Part shown: in pieces, positions 6,921 to 14,616 of the stretch
Layout: each line of letters starts with the position of its first letter
Position numbering within the stretch: the first letter of the stretch is position 1
Source: Balneolales bacterium
GTDB lineage: Bacteria > Bacteroidota > Rhodothermia > Balneolales > Natronogracilivirgulaceae
Assembly: GCA_007135895.1 (NCBI GenBank)
Contig: SLHZ01000252.1
Location: 1 to 16,259 of the forward strand
Direction: 5' to 3'
DNA: 16,259 bases
The notes under the pieces: model-generated
What the model saw: only the letters and a program-made list of their open reading frames with translations
What the model was told of the DNA's origin: nothing
Databases searched by the model: none
Position numbers and translations under genes: made by a program

Positions 6921-8561
6921 ATGATAAGTTCCCGAACCCGTCACAACCGCCAATACCCGGCCGTCTTGTGCCTTTTCCTGCCTGTGTTCCTGATCGCTTC
7001 CGTTAGTGTCCAGGCCCGGATTCTGGAGGACACCACGGGGACCAGTCTGACTCAACCGGACCCGGATGGTCCGCCTCTCAGCATCATCATCCCTGCCAGT
7101 GATACCGTCTCGGTCACCACCGCAAGATATCGTATCGCCGGAAACACGGATCCACAGGCTCAGGTGTTCCTCAACGACAAAGAACTAACGGTGTATCCCA
7201 GCGGTGCTTTTGTCGGATTGCTGGATATACCACCGGGGGAATATACGGCGGTGATTCGAGCCGTAGACCGTGAAGGGGCGAGCCGTGATCAGGCCTTCCA
7301 TTTCCTACGTACCCTGCCGGCCTCCCCCCCGGCCGCCACGACCGAAATCACCCGGACGCAGCCTGATCAGGATATCCGCTGGCCCCGCGTTGCCGAGGTC
7401 CAGAGCCGGCGGGCTTTTCTCTATGCCGGATCCGGCACCGACCGACTGGGCGGGGCAAGACTGGGCTTTCTTGTCAAAGGGGTGCGCCTCGAAGTAGTGG
7501 GCCGTGAAGGAGCAAACTACAGGGTCAGACTATCCGATCAGCTGGAAGCACAAATACCGGCACGCTTCACCCGGCTCCTGCCGGAAGAGACTCCGCTGCC
7601 CCGCTCCCTGACGGGTTCAATATCCGTCACAGGACATGAAGAGCACGACCTGGTGGTGCTCTCCCTCTCCGAGCGGCTCCCCTATCTGACTCGCATGCGA
7701 ACCGACCCGGCCCTGCTTGAAATTGACCTGTTTGGAGCCGTCTCCAACACCAACTGGATTACCCACCGCGAAACAGCCAGCGGCATCCAAAGTGTGGACT
7801 GGGAACAACTGGCCTCAGACCACTTCCGCCTCCGCATTCGCCTCAACCATGAGATGCACTGGGGATACTATTCGGGATACGGTACCGGATCCGCACTGCG
7901 AATACTGGTGCGAAGACCACCGGTGATCCGGGATGAATCCCGGCCGCTTCAAGACAAACTCATTGCCATTGATGCCGGACACGGTGGTCAAAGCCGGGGC
8001 GCTCTCGGAGCTACCGGCACCATGGAAAAAGAGGTGGTCCTGGCCATTTCAAAAAAACTGAAGAAAATTCTGGAAGATCAGGGAGCCGCGGTTTTCATGA
8101 CCAGGGAAACAGACGTTCCGCTTTTCATGCTGACCCGCAGCGAAATGATTGTCGCCTCGGGCGCCCACGCCATGGTCAGTATCCATGCCAATTCCATCGG
8201 ATATGCCAGCGATCCCGATGCCATCCGGGGAACCAGTTCTTATTACCGGCATGTTGCTTTTCAACCCCTTTCGGCGATCGTACATAGCCATATGAGAAAA
8301 CTGTCGCTGGATGATTTCGGAGTAATCGGCAGTTTCAATTTTACGCTCAACGCCCTGACAGAGATGCCCAACACCCTGGTAGAAACAGCTTTCATATCAC
8401 ATCCCGAAGATGAAATGATGCTGATCAATCCCGTTTATCAACAAAAAATGGCGGAAAAAATCGCCAGGGGACTGGCTGACTTTTTTCTTAAATACGGACA
8501 AAGCGAACCCGGGACTGCCCAGGATTTGCCACTTACCGGAACGGCGGCCGCAACTTACTGA
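6921..8561 (+). CDS. Secreted N-acetylmuramoyl-L-alanine amidase (AMIN + Amidase_3)
   Basis: This enzyme cleaves the amide bond between N-acetylmuramic acid and the stem peptide of peptidoglycan, as in daughter-cell separation or wall turnover. The 546-residue product has a signal peptide (about 1-32), an Ig-like beta domain (about 52-131, with a PPGEYTAVIRAVD motif), an SH3b-like segment (about 155-218), an AMIN-like domain (about 228-332) and a C-terminal Amidase_3 domain (about 345-530). Zinc and catalytic residues expected from AmiC-type enzymes are visible: His354 in DAGHGG, Glu369 in MEKEVVLA, His422 in SIHAN, and Glu488 in LVETAFISHPED. The gene begins 5 bp after yidC, suggesting translation from the same mRNA. 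Its last 7 bp overlap the convergent AI-2E permease gene. Domain borders other than Amidase_3 are judged by eye. Confidence 0.92.
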   Translation: MISSRTRHNRQYPAVLCLFLPVFLIASVSVQARILEDTTGTSLTQPDPDGPPLSIIIPASDTVSVTTARYRIAGNTDPQAQVFLNDKELTVYPSGAFVGLLDIPPGEYTAVIRAVDREGASRDQAFHFLRTLPASPPAATTEITRTQPDQDIRWPRVAEVQSRRAFLYAGSGTDRLGGARLGFLVKGVRLEVVGREGANYRVRLSDQLEAQIPARFTRLLPEETPLPRSLTGSISVTGHEEHDLVVLSLSERLPYLTRMRTDPALLEIDLFGAVSNTNWITHRETASGIQSVDWEQLASDHFRLRIRLNHEMHWGYYSGYGTGSALRILVRRPPVIRDESRPLQDKLIAIDAGHGGQSRGALGATGTMEKEVVLAISKKLKKILEDQGAAVFMTRETDVPLFMLTRSEMIVASGAHAMVSIHANSIGYASDPDAIRGTSSYYRHVAFQPLSAIVHSHMRKLSLDDFGVIGSFNFTLNALTEMPNTLVETAFISHPEDEMMLINPVYQQKMAEKIARGLADFFLKYGQSEPGTAQDLPLTGTAAATY

Positions 8562-9694
8562 TCTTGCTTTTCCTCGTCCACGGCCTTTCCAAATGAAGGA
8601 AACTTACCCGAAAAGAACTGGGCTTCTGTCTCTTCACGCGTTTTGACCCTGCCGAGCAAATAACCGTAAGGCTGCAAGGCTTCCACTTCATCAAATACTT
8701 CCTTAAGCATCGCCAGGGCCGGAATGAACAGAATCATACCGGCCAGACCCCAAATCTGTCCGCCGACAAAGATCGCCAGAAGGGTCACCAGTGGATTCAG
8801 GCTGACTTTATTGCCGACGATCAGTGGCCGGAAAAGGTTGCTCTCAAACAACTGAATCACATAAAAGGTGATCAGAACCGCAAAGGGCGGCCACAGGGAA
8901 TCCATGGTCAGCAGCGCGTAGACAATCGGGAGGATGGAACCAATGATCGGACCCAGAAACGGGATGACATTAAGCAAAGCGGCAAAAACGCCAAATAGTA
9001 ATGGATGACCCACGCCGATGATCAATAGAGCGGCACTGTTGAGAACGGCCAGAATACATATCACAATGAACATGCCACTGATATAGTTCTGGACCACCGA
9101 CTGGATTTTGTCAAGCAAATTCTCCGCTTTTTTGTTCCGCTCGCCACGAGCATAGGCCATCAGGAAAAAGTCCCGGAAAAAATCCCGGTACAGTAAAAGC
9201 AGAAAGACGTAAATCGGAATGAGAAAAAACATGGTGAGCGTCGTAGCCGCTGTCATGGCCCCGCGCGTCAGGGTCTCGGCATTATCCCGCAAAAAAGAGA
9301 TAATGGCATCTTCGGCAGATTCGAGCTGAGCATCCGGCTCAACATTCAGATAGACGTGAAAAAAACCGGAAAACTGATCAAACAGCTCATTAATCCGCCT
9401 CTCAATCATAGTGATGTCCTGCGCCAGGTTGACGACCTGGTTATAGAAGAAAAATATGATTCCGGACAATACGGTGATACCTATCAGGACACTGAAAAGT
9501 GATGAAAAGATGCGATAAAGACCATATTTCTCCAGTAAAGACGATAATGGCGTAAGCAGAATGGAGAAAAAAACGGCAAAAAGAAACGGTATGAGAATGG
9601 AGCTGGCCTGAATCAGGACAAATACCAGCAGTGTTAATCCGGCCAGGACAACCGTCAGATTAAAAAACCAGGGATTTTCAGCACTCTTCAGCAA
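8555..9694 (-). CDS. AI-2E family transporter (PerM/TqsA-like permease)
   Basis: The 379-residue product is a polytopic membrane protein with paired hydrophobic segments at the N-terminus (about 10-60), a helix near 65-85, a soluble amphipathic stretch (about 88-145), and a block of further helices to about residue 345. Hallmarks include the GVGHPLLFGVFAALLNVIPFLGPIIG segment near 226-251 and the late GQIWGLAGMILFIPALAMLK segment (about 310-330). Known relatives export autoinducer-2, sodium or other solutes; the substrate here cannot be told. The start is a TTG at 9694-9692. It is supported by AGGAG six bases upstream (9705-9701) and by an in-frame stop shortly before it, with no suitable ATG nearby. 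The gene converges on the amidase gene and overlaps it by 7 bp. Confidence 0.9.
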   Translation of the reverse strand: MLKSAENPWFFNLTVVLAGLTLLVFVLIQASSILIPFLFAVFFSILLTPLSSLLEKYGLYRIFSSLFSVLIGITVLSGIIFFFYNQVVNLAQDITMIERRINELFDQFSGFFHVYLNVEPDAQLESAEDAIISFLRDNAETLTRGAMTAATTLTMFFLIPIYVFLLLLYRDFFRDFFLMAYARGERNKKAENLLDKIQSVVQNYISGMFIVICILAVLNSAALLIIGVGHPLLFGVFAALLNVIPFLGPIIGSILPIVYALLTMDSLWPPFAVLITFYVIQLFESNLFRPLIVGNKVSLNPLVTLLAIFVGGQIWGLAGMILFIPALAMLKEVFDEVEALQPYGYLLGRVKTREETEAQFFSGKFPSFGKAVDEEKQDQ

Positions 9695-9697
9695 GGG

Positions 9698-9755
9698 ATA
9701 CTCCTGATTATTATCAAGCTACTTTTCTTTTTGACACTTTTTTTATACTCCTGAT
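9698..9755 (-). promoter_or_regulatory. Duplicated SD motif and candidate leader mini-ORF before AI-2E permease
   Basis: On the minus strand ATCAGGAGTAT occurs at 9755-9745 and again at 9708-9698, 47 bp apart. The proximal copy carries AGGAG six bases before the TTG start of the permease. The distal copy carries AGGAG ten bases before a GTG that opens a seven-codon frame (MSKRKVA, then stop). Strong Shine-Dalgarno sites are otherwise rare in this window, so two identical ones in tandem stand out. A leader peptide or a duplicated initiation region are both possible. Confidence 0.5.
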
Positions 9756-9894
9756 CGATGGTAAAAATATGGCGGCAGCGAATTACATGCCATATCATGC
9801 CACACGAATATTCAAGCAATCGGAACATTTACATCAACAAGAATGCGCGGCTTTTCCGTTTCATCTGTAAATAACTTTTGGATTTAAGCGGACA

Positions 9895-9962
9895 GATGGA
9901 GTGCCCATGACGTTTTTAATCATGTGCCTGTGTAACTGGGCTGCGGTCATGGACATTTCATC
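9895..9962 (-). repeat. Dispersed 68-bp inverted-end element, copy B
   Basis: Reads in the minus direction as GATGAAATGTCCATGAC, a 34-bp centre, then GTCATGGGCACTCCATC. It matches copy A (4626-4693) at 57 of 68 positions without gaps. After the right arm, 25 bp follow without clear similarity (24 bp in copy A), and then the same ACAGATGAAAC appears in both. In copy A that 11-mer is the yidD start; here it opens an 11-codon frame starting MKRK (9864-9829). The element sits 200 bp upstream of the AI-2E permease start and 43 bp past the M1 peptidase stop. Confidence 0.85.
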
Positions 9963-10005
9963 TGGTGACCGGCGTGGCAATCATTGTATTATCTGCTCTA
10001 ACGTA

Positions 10006-12084
10006 TCAGCGACGCCATATCATATTCTGCCGGTTCACATCAGGCAGTATACCATCCGGGTCTATCTCAACTTTTATGACATCTATTTCAGGTATCAGCT
10101 TTTCCACTGTCCGGCGGCCAGCCAGCCAGGCATCAACGGGAATCACATAGTCGGCCTGCGATCCGTCTTCAAGGGTCACCCGCAACCATACCGGCATGGG
10201 CACCTCCCCCTTGTCCCGGATTATCAGACGCGTACCTTCCGGAAGAGCTTCAACGAAATAAACCGACTGATTCAATACCCATTGCTCGTCATACCAGCTT
10301 TGCCAGAACCAACCCAGATCACGGCCACTGATCCGCTCAAAAGTCCGGAAGAAATCCCAGGGATACGCCTGTTTGAAAGCCCAGTCACGAATAAATGCCC
10401 GGTATGCCTCCCAGAAAATCTCGTCACCAAGCACCTTGCGAAGCGCAACAAGAACAGCCGCCGGTTTCCGGTACGAAGCGACGACAAAGTGCCTTTGAGA
10501 ATAATGGAAATCCGAACGCTTCAGGATCCTGCCATCTGCATCATGGCGCACAGCATTCAGATAATCACTGCGAACCATCTCATGCGGATTTCGTTCCGGA
10601 TGATATTGCAGGATGGCCTCGGCTGTGCTGAATACCGTGTTGCCCTCATCCAGCCAGCTGTATCTGCGCTCATCCGTGCTCACGATGAGCGGAATCCACA
10701 TATGGGCCAGCTCATGGGCCGTTACCGAATAGAGTGCCTGATAGCCGCGCTGGTTGTAATCACCCATCACGGTGATCATGGGATATTCCATGCCGCCGCT
10801 CAGGATTCCCTCGCCCTCCACAGCGGTCATATGACTCCACGGATAAGAATAACCGGTCATTTCCGAAAGAAAAGAGATGGCGTGCTGCTGGTATGCCGTA
10901 ACCTCCGACCATAAGGGTGCCTCCTCGCGCCAGAAGGTGTTAATAACCGTGTAGTCAGTACTGCCATCACCCGTCCGGTCTCCGACCGGAGTGCGGGCCG
11001 TCTCCCAATGCGACTCTCGTGTGGCACTGAAAGCAAAGTCACGCACATTTTCAGCGGAAAAACACCACTTGAGCCACCCCTCATGATCCCCCCCTTGCCG
11101 GTGAAACGGACCGGAACCGGCCGAGTAAACCCTGACGGGCTCATCACTTTCCCAAGACTGTTTCCATCGCCTGTAGACTTCATCGGAAAGCACTTCCCGG
11201 GCATTCAGCAAATCACCCGTCGCCATCACAATCCACTCTTCCGGTGCCCGGACACATGCCCGGTAATCGGCAAAGCCATGATAAAACTCAGCCGTACCCA
11301 AAAAGGGATCCGGATGCCAGCCCACTACGTCATCATAGACAACCATGTGAGGATACCAGTACCCCAGAAAAAAAACATTTTCGCGGCTGTGACCCATTCT
11401 CCCGCCGGCACCGCTCTCTGGAATGTTAAATGAATACTCAAAGAACAGGTCCGTTGAATCACCGGGCTCCAGAGGTTCCGGGAGACGCATAAGCATTCTG
11501 GTTCCGTTGATCCGGTAACCATGCTCTGCACCGGCACCTCCCGCATTCTCCTCCAGAGTAATTTGACCTGCCATAACACGGTTAAACTGCATGCCACCGG
11601 TTATTTCAGCCGGACGGTTTCTCGGGACACCCTCAGCATGGAAATTCTGGACCAGTTCCAGGTGAAGTTCATCCAGCCTGTCTCCGGAATTGTTGAAATA
11701 CCATATGCCGGCTGTGGCTCTCAGCCTCTTCAAAGAAGGATCAAGCATGGCATTCAGCTCATAAGCCGCATGCTGCTGCCAGTACCCTTCTCCCGGCCGA
11801 CCGTCAGCGGTTCTGGTCTGCCGCTCCACCGCATTCAAATATCCGGCCGGTGGCACCAGCCCTGACGGGACAATCCGTTCCGGCCCGGCCGATACCGGTG
11901 ATTCAGGATCAAATGCCGATGAACCGGGTTGAAATGCCGGTGATGGCGGGCCAACGGCACTTTCCGATGAATCCACGGCTGGGCCGGAGGCCTGGCAGGA
12001 GGCCAGACCCATCATCAGCACCAGCCAGCTTACGAACAAAAATCTCCTGTTGTAGACAAATAACCGGTCAAGTATCCTTTTCAT
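10006..12084 (-). CDS. M1-family zinc metallopeptidase, lipoprotein
   Basis: The 692-residue product starts with a lipoprotein signal peptide ending LASC (Cys30, followed by Gln, so probably sorted to the outer membrane) and a Ser/Pro-rich linker to about residue 75. A beta-rich N-terminal domain precedes the catalytic region. The zinc motif HELAH is at 457-461, with the third ligand Glu480 exactly as in HExxH-x18-E of M1 (gluzincin) peptidases. GGMEYP (430-435) stands where the family has GAMEN, and SYRKPAAVL (537-545) supplies the likely catalytic Tyr538. Such proteins trim amino-terminal residues from peptides outside the cytoplasm; the substrate is unknown. It follows a creatininase-family gene by 91 bp, a gap made largely of degenerate tetranucleotide repeats, and is probably expressed with it. 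No Shine-Dalgarno precedes the ATG. Confidence 0.92.
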   Translation of the reverse strand: MKRILDRLFVYNRRFLFVSWLVLMMGLASCQASGPAVDSSESAVGPPSPAFQPGSSAFDPESPVSAGPERIVPSGLVPPAGYLNAVERQTRTADGRPGEGYWQQHAAYELNAMLDPSLKRLRATAGIWYFNNSGDRLDELHLELVQNFHAEGVPRNRPAEITGGMQFNRVMAGQITLEENAGGAGAEHGYRINGTRMLMRLPEPLEPGDSTDLFFEYSFNIPESGAGGRMGHSRENVFFLGYWYPHMVVYDDVVGWHPDPFLGTAEFYHGFADYRACVRAPEEWIVMATGDLLNAREVLSDEVYRRWKQSWESDEPVRVYSAGSGPFHRQGGDHEGWLKWCFSAENVRDFAFSATRESHWETARTPVGDRTGDGSTDYTVINTFWREEAPLWSEVTAYQQHAISFLSEMTGYSYPWSHMTAVEGEGILSGGMEYPMITVMGDYNQRGYQALYSVTAHELAHMWIPLIVSTDERRYSWLDEGNTVFSTAEAILQYHPERNPHEMVRSDYLNAVRHDADGRILKRSDFHYSQRHFVVASYRKPAAVLVALRKVLGDEIFWEAYRAFIRDWAFKQAYPWDFFRTFERISGRDLGWFWQSWYDEQWVLNQSVYFVEALPEGTRLIIRDKGEVPMPVWLRVTLEDGSQADYVIPVDAWLAGRRTVEKLIPEIDVIKVEIDPDGILPDVNRQNMIWRR

Positions 12085-12109
12085 GAAGATGATCTGTTAT
12101 GTTTGTTAT

Positions 12110-12167
12110 GTTCTGTCTGTCTTGTTTGTCTGTCTATCTGTCTGTCTGTCTTGTTTGTTTGCCTGTT
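12110..12167. repeat. Degenerate tetranucleotide (TGTC/TTGT) tract
   Basis: Nearly all bases here fit a 4-bp period of the TCTG/TTTG type (ACAG/ACAA on the coding strand of the flanking genes). The longest perfect run is 14 nt, three and a half units, at 12137-12150; the rest has substitutions and one-base phase shifts. It occupies most of the 91-bp gap between the creatininase-family gene and the M1 peptidase start, ending about 26 bp upstream of the peptidase ATG. It would give that mRNA an unstructured, purine/C-only leader. Confidence 0.85.
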
Positions 12168-12175
12168 ACTGCCCT

Positions 12176-12952
12176 TCACCCATCGCCCGTCTCATAAAGA
12201 TTTCCGGGTTCCGCATCTGCAAGTTCTTCCAGAAAACCGGCTATTTCAGCACAAAGGGCATCAAGATATCGCTTGCCTTTCTCCGGATGTGCCCGGGCGG
12301 GATTACCGACTCCCGTATCATTTGTCACCTGCGTCCAGACACGGGGGGCCCAGGCCCGCCCCTCCTTCAGCGCCTTGATGCGAAAAGACCGCGCAGCCCC
12401 GTCGCCGGCCTCTGACAACGGACGAACCAGGTCGGGATAGAGATGCATCATCAGGCTGGTCTCCATCTCGCCGGCATGATCACCGGGTTCGTCAAAAAAA
12501 TGTCCGGGCCGGGATAATGTGTACCAGTTCATCTGGCACAGAAACATCTTTCTTTCCGGCTGCAGCTCACGGATCATCTGACGAAAACAGTTCCCCCCGT
12601 GCCCGTTGAGAATAAGCATCTTCTCAATACCCTGCTGCTCCAGTGAAACAACGATGTCCTTAAGTACGGCAGCCTGCGTAGAAGGATTCATGTTGATGGC
12701 AAAAGGCAGCCCGGCCATACCGGTCTGAACACCATACGGAACCACCGGCAAGACGGCGACCCGAATACCCTTTTCCCAGGCAATGCGTGCCGATTCACCG
12801 GCAATATGCGCCACCTGGTAGTTGTCTGTCGTGTAGGGCAGATGGGTATTATGCGGCTCGGTCGCGCCCCACGGTAAAACGGCTATTTCATACCGATATT
12901 CCCTGACCTCCTTCCAGTTGCTTTCTCCAATCAGCCAAGGTTTACTTTTCAT
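12176..12952 (-). CDS. Creatininase family protein
   Basis: The 258-residue product matches the creatininase / MftE-like metal-dependent amidohydrolase fold in length and motifs. The N-terminal block LPWGATEPHNTHLPYTTD (26-43) holds Glu32, His34 and Asp43, LNGHGGN (115-121) holds His118, and DHAGEMETS (158-166) holds Glu164; in the family these positions bind the two-metal centre. Members hydrolyse creatinine or formamidopyrimidines, or process the mycofactocin peptide. Nothing nearby points to any of these, so the substrate stays open. It is 91 bp upstream of the M1 peptidase on the same strand, so a shared transcript is likely. The ATG at 12952 is preceded by ATTTGTT, without a Shine-Dalgarno. 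Confidence 0.9.
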   Translation of the reverse strand: MKSKPWLIGESNWKEVREYRYEIAVLPWGATEPHNTHLPYTTDNYQVAHIAGESARIAWEKGIRVAVLPVVPYGVQTGMAGLPFAINMNPSTQAAVLKDIVVSLEQQGIEKMLILNGHGGNCFRQMIRELQPERKMFLCQMNWYTLSRPGHFFDEPGDHAGEMETSLMMHLYPDLVRPLSEAGDGAARSFRIKALKEGRAWAPRVWTQVTNDTGVGNPARAHPEKGKRYLDALCAEIAGFLEELADAEPGNLYETGDG

Positions 12953-13223
12953 AACAAATAGTTCCAGTTACCATATTCCGGCCGCAAAAAAATGATTAAT
13001 AATACTTTAGATCTTTATTTCAATTCATCACGGCCTGTTTGTAAACATACCATAAATATCCCAAAAAAAATTTTTTGTCAACTTTAAGTTTTTTTAGGCG
13101 AAAAAAGGGGTTTTTTTTACCTTGAAAAAGCGCTTCCACAAACATTAACCTCTCTTGCTATTATTTCTCTGTCATTTATACATGCACAGAAAACTAATAT
13201 TGCATTCAAAATACTATTGAACC
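12953..13223 (+). promoter_or_regulatory. Divergent creatininase / gdhA intergenic region with phased A/T tracts
   Basis: 271 bp of very AT-rich DNA between two divergent genes. Runs of A or T at 13063-13076 (A8T6), 13089-13095 (T7), 13101-13106 (A6), 13111-13118 (T8) and 13125-13129 (A5) have centres about 11-12 bp apart (22 bp between the first two), close to the helical repeat, which predicts intrinsically bent DNA. AAGCGCTT, an 8-bp palindrome, follows at about 13128-13135. A sigma-70-like promoter for gdhA lies just downstream. No gene is visible. Confidence 0.6.
13155..13182 (+). promoter_or_regulatory. Candidate gdhA promoter
   Basis: TTGCTA (13155-13160) and TATACA (13177-13182) are separated by 16 bp. 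They would start transcription near 13189, about 35 bp before the gdhA ATG, directly downstream of the phased A/T tracts. Many Bacteroidota use a different -7 element (TAnnTTTG), which I do not see well placed here, so this call depends on the primary sigma factor of the organism. Confidence 0.35.
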
Positions 13224-14588
13224 ATGAAAGAACTCACCGTGACTCCGTTAGACTTGTTCATGAACGATGTTGTCGACAAGAATCCAAATGAACCGGAATT
13301 TCACCAGGCTGTCCGCGAAGTTTCCGAAACCGTGATTCCCTACATCGAAGAAAATCCGAAATACAAGAAAGCCAATATCCTCCAGCGTATCATTGAGCCG
13401 GAGCGTACTATTATCTTTCGCGTTCCGTGGATGGATGATCAGGGCAATGTCCATGTAAACCGTGGGTACAGGGTTCAGTTCAGTTCAACCCTGGGACCAT
13501 ACAAAGGGGGCCTGCGTTTCCACCCCTCGGTAAACCTTGGTGTCATCAAATTTCTGGGTTTTGAACAAGTCTTCAAAAATGCACTCACGACCCTCCCGCT
13601 GGGCGGGGCAAAAGGCGGATCAAACTTCGATCCGAAAGGAAGGTCCGAAAACGAAATCATGCGGTTCTGCCAGAGTTTTATGACCGCCCTGCATCTGCAT
13701 ATCAGCAAGCATACCGACGTACCCGCCGGCGACATCGGCGTTGGGCCTCGTGAAATCGGTTATCTCTTCGGACAGTTCAAGCGTATCCATAATGAGTTTT
13801 CGGGTATTCTGACCGGAAAGCGGCCCAACTGGGGCGGATCGTTTATCCGACTCGAATCAACCGGTTACGGTACCGTCTATTTCATTCAGGAAATGCTTGC
13901 GGAAGTTAATGACTCCTTCAAGGGGAAAAATGTTGTAGTATCCGGATCCGGAAATGTAGCTCAGTTCGCCATGGAAAAAGCCTCGGTGCTCGGAGGAAAA
14001 GTCATTGGTTTTTCTGATTCCACCGGGCATATCCACGTCCCGAATGGCATGAGTTTCGACATGATTGAAGAGGTAAAGTTTCTGAAAAACGAAAAACGCG
14101 GGACCATCTCTGAACTGGCAGAAAAATATTCCGATACCTGGTACTACGAAGGCGAAAGGGTCTGGAACATTCCGGACAAAGTAGATATCGCCATCCCTTG
14201 TGCCACAGAAAATGAGCTCGATGAAAACGACGCCAGAAAACTGATTGAAAAAGGAGTCCGATGCGTTGGCGAGGGTGCCAATATGCCCACTACTACAGAG
14301 GCCATGCATCTTTTCCAGTCAGAAAATATCCTGTTTGCTCCCGGCAAAGCGGCCAACGCCGGTGGTGTGGCAACCTCGGGCTTCGAAATGGCACAAAACT
14401 CGGCTCGTATCACCTGGGACCATGAGACGGTCGACAAAAAACTGCAGACAATCATGAAAAATATTCACCGGCAGTGTGTCACTTATGGCAACTCGCAGAA
14501 AAGCGGCCATATTAACTATGTCCGCGGTGCAAACCTTGCCGGCTTTGTCAAAGTAGCCGACTCCATGATCGAGCAGGGGCTTGTATAA
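13224..14588 (+). CDS. gdhA: NADP-type glutamate dehydrogenase (small hexameric)
   Basis: Catalyses reductive amination of 2-oxoglutarate with ammonium to glutamate in the cytoplasm, the low-affinity ammonium assimilation route (EC 1.4.1.4 in this subfamily). The 454-residue product is of the usual length for the small hexameric class. It shows GPYKGGLRFHP with Lys94, LPLGGAKGG with Lys130, and VPAGDIGVGPREIGYL with Asp170, which match the substrate-binding and catalytic residues. The dinucleotide fold has VSGSGNVAQFA near 239-249, followed by GFSDSTG at the end of the second strand; the Ser there, not an acidic pair, fits NADP(H) preference. Cofactor choice is inferred from this similarity. 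The gene is monocistronic, with a divergent neighbour and a convergent deacetylase 28 bp after its stop. Confidence 0.96.
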   Translation: MKELTVTPLDLFMNDVVDKNPNEPEFHQAVREVSETVIPYIEENPKYKKANILQRIIEPERTIIFRVPWMDDQGNVHVNRGYRVQFSSTLGPYKGGLRFHPSVNLGVIKFLGFEQVFKNALTTLPLGGAKGGSNFDPKGRSENEIMRFCQSFMTALHLHISKHTDVPAGDIGVGPREIGYLFGQFKRIHNEFSGILTGKRPNWGGSFIRLESTGYGTVYFIQEMLAEVNDSFKGKNVVVSGSGNVAQFAMEKASVLGGKVIGFSDSTGHIHVPNGMSFDMIEEVKFLKNEKRGTISELAEKYSDTWYYEGERVWNIPDKVDIAIPCATENELDENDARKLIEKGVRCVGEGANMPTTTEAMHLFQSENILFAPGKAANAGGVATSGFEMAQNSARITWDHETVDKKLQTIMKNIHRQCVTYGNSQKSGHINYVRGANLAGFVKVADSMIEQGLV

Positions 14589-14616
14589 GCAGCAGGATCT
14601 TTCGCCGACAAAACAA

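Larger units (their letters stand above)
9695..10005 (-). promoter_or_regulatory. Leader and intergenic region upstream of AI-2E permease
   Basis: 311 bp between the permease start and the end of the M1 peptidase gene, both leftward. It holds, from right to left in the reading direction, copy B of the dispersed repeat (9962-9895), the 11-mer ACAGATGAAAC shared with the yidD start (ending near 9858), an 11-codon mini-ORF (9864-9829), and two copies of an ATCAGGAGTAT motif (9755-9745 and 9708-9698). The second motif copy supplies the permease ribosome binding site. I could not assign a confident promoter. The repeat hairpin could end peptidase transcripts, but no U-run follows it. Confidence 0.5.

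Noticed and set aside
4626..9962. Invertible segment between the two inverted repeat copies
   Set aside because: The copies are in inverse orientation around yidD-yidC-amidase-permease, but 68 bp at 84 percent identity is poor for homologous recombination, and no recombinase gene is present. Nothing shows that inversion occurs.
9901..10914. 337-codon open frame on the + strand
   Set aside because: It begins inside the dispersed repeat and is otherwise antisense to the M1 peptidase. Its first residues resemble those of the minus frame ending the repeat at 4687 only because both read through the same repeat; the differences between the copies change amino acids, so there is no sign of protein-level selection.
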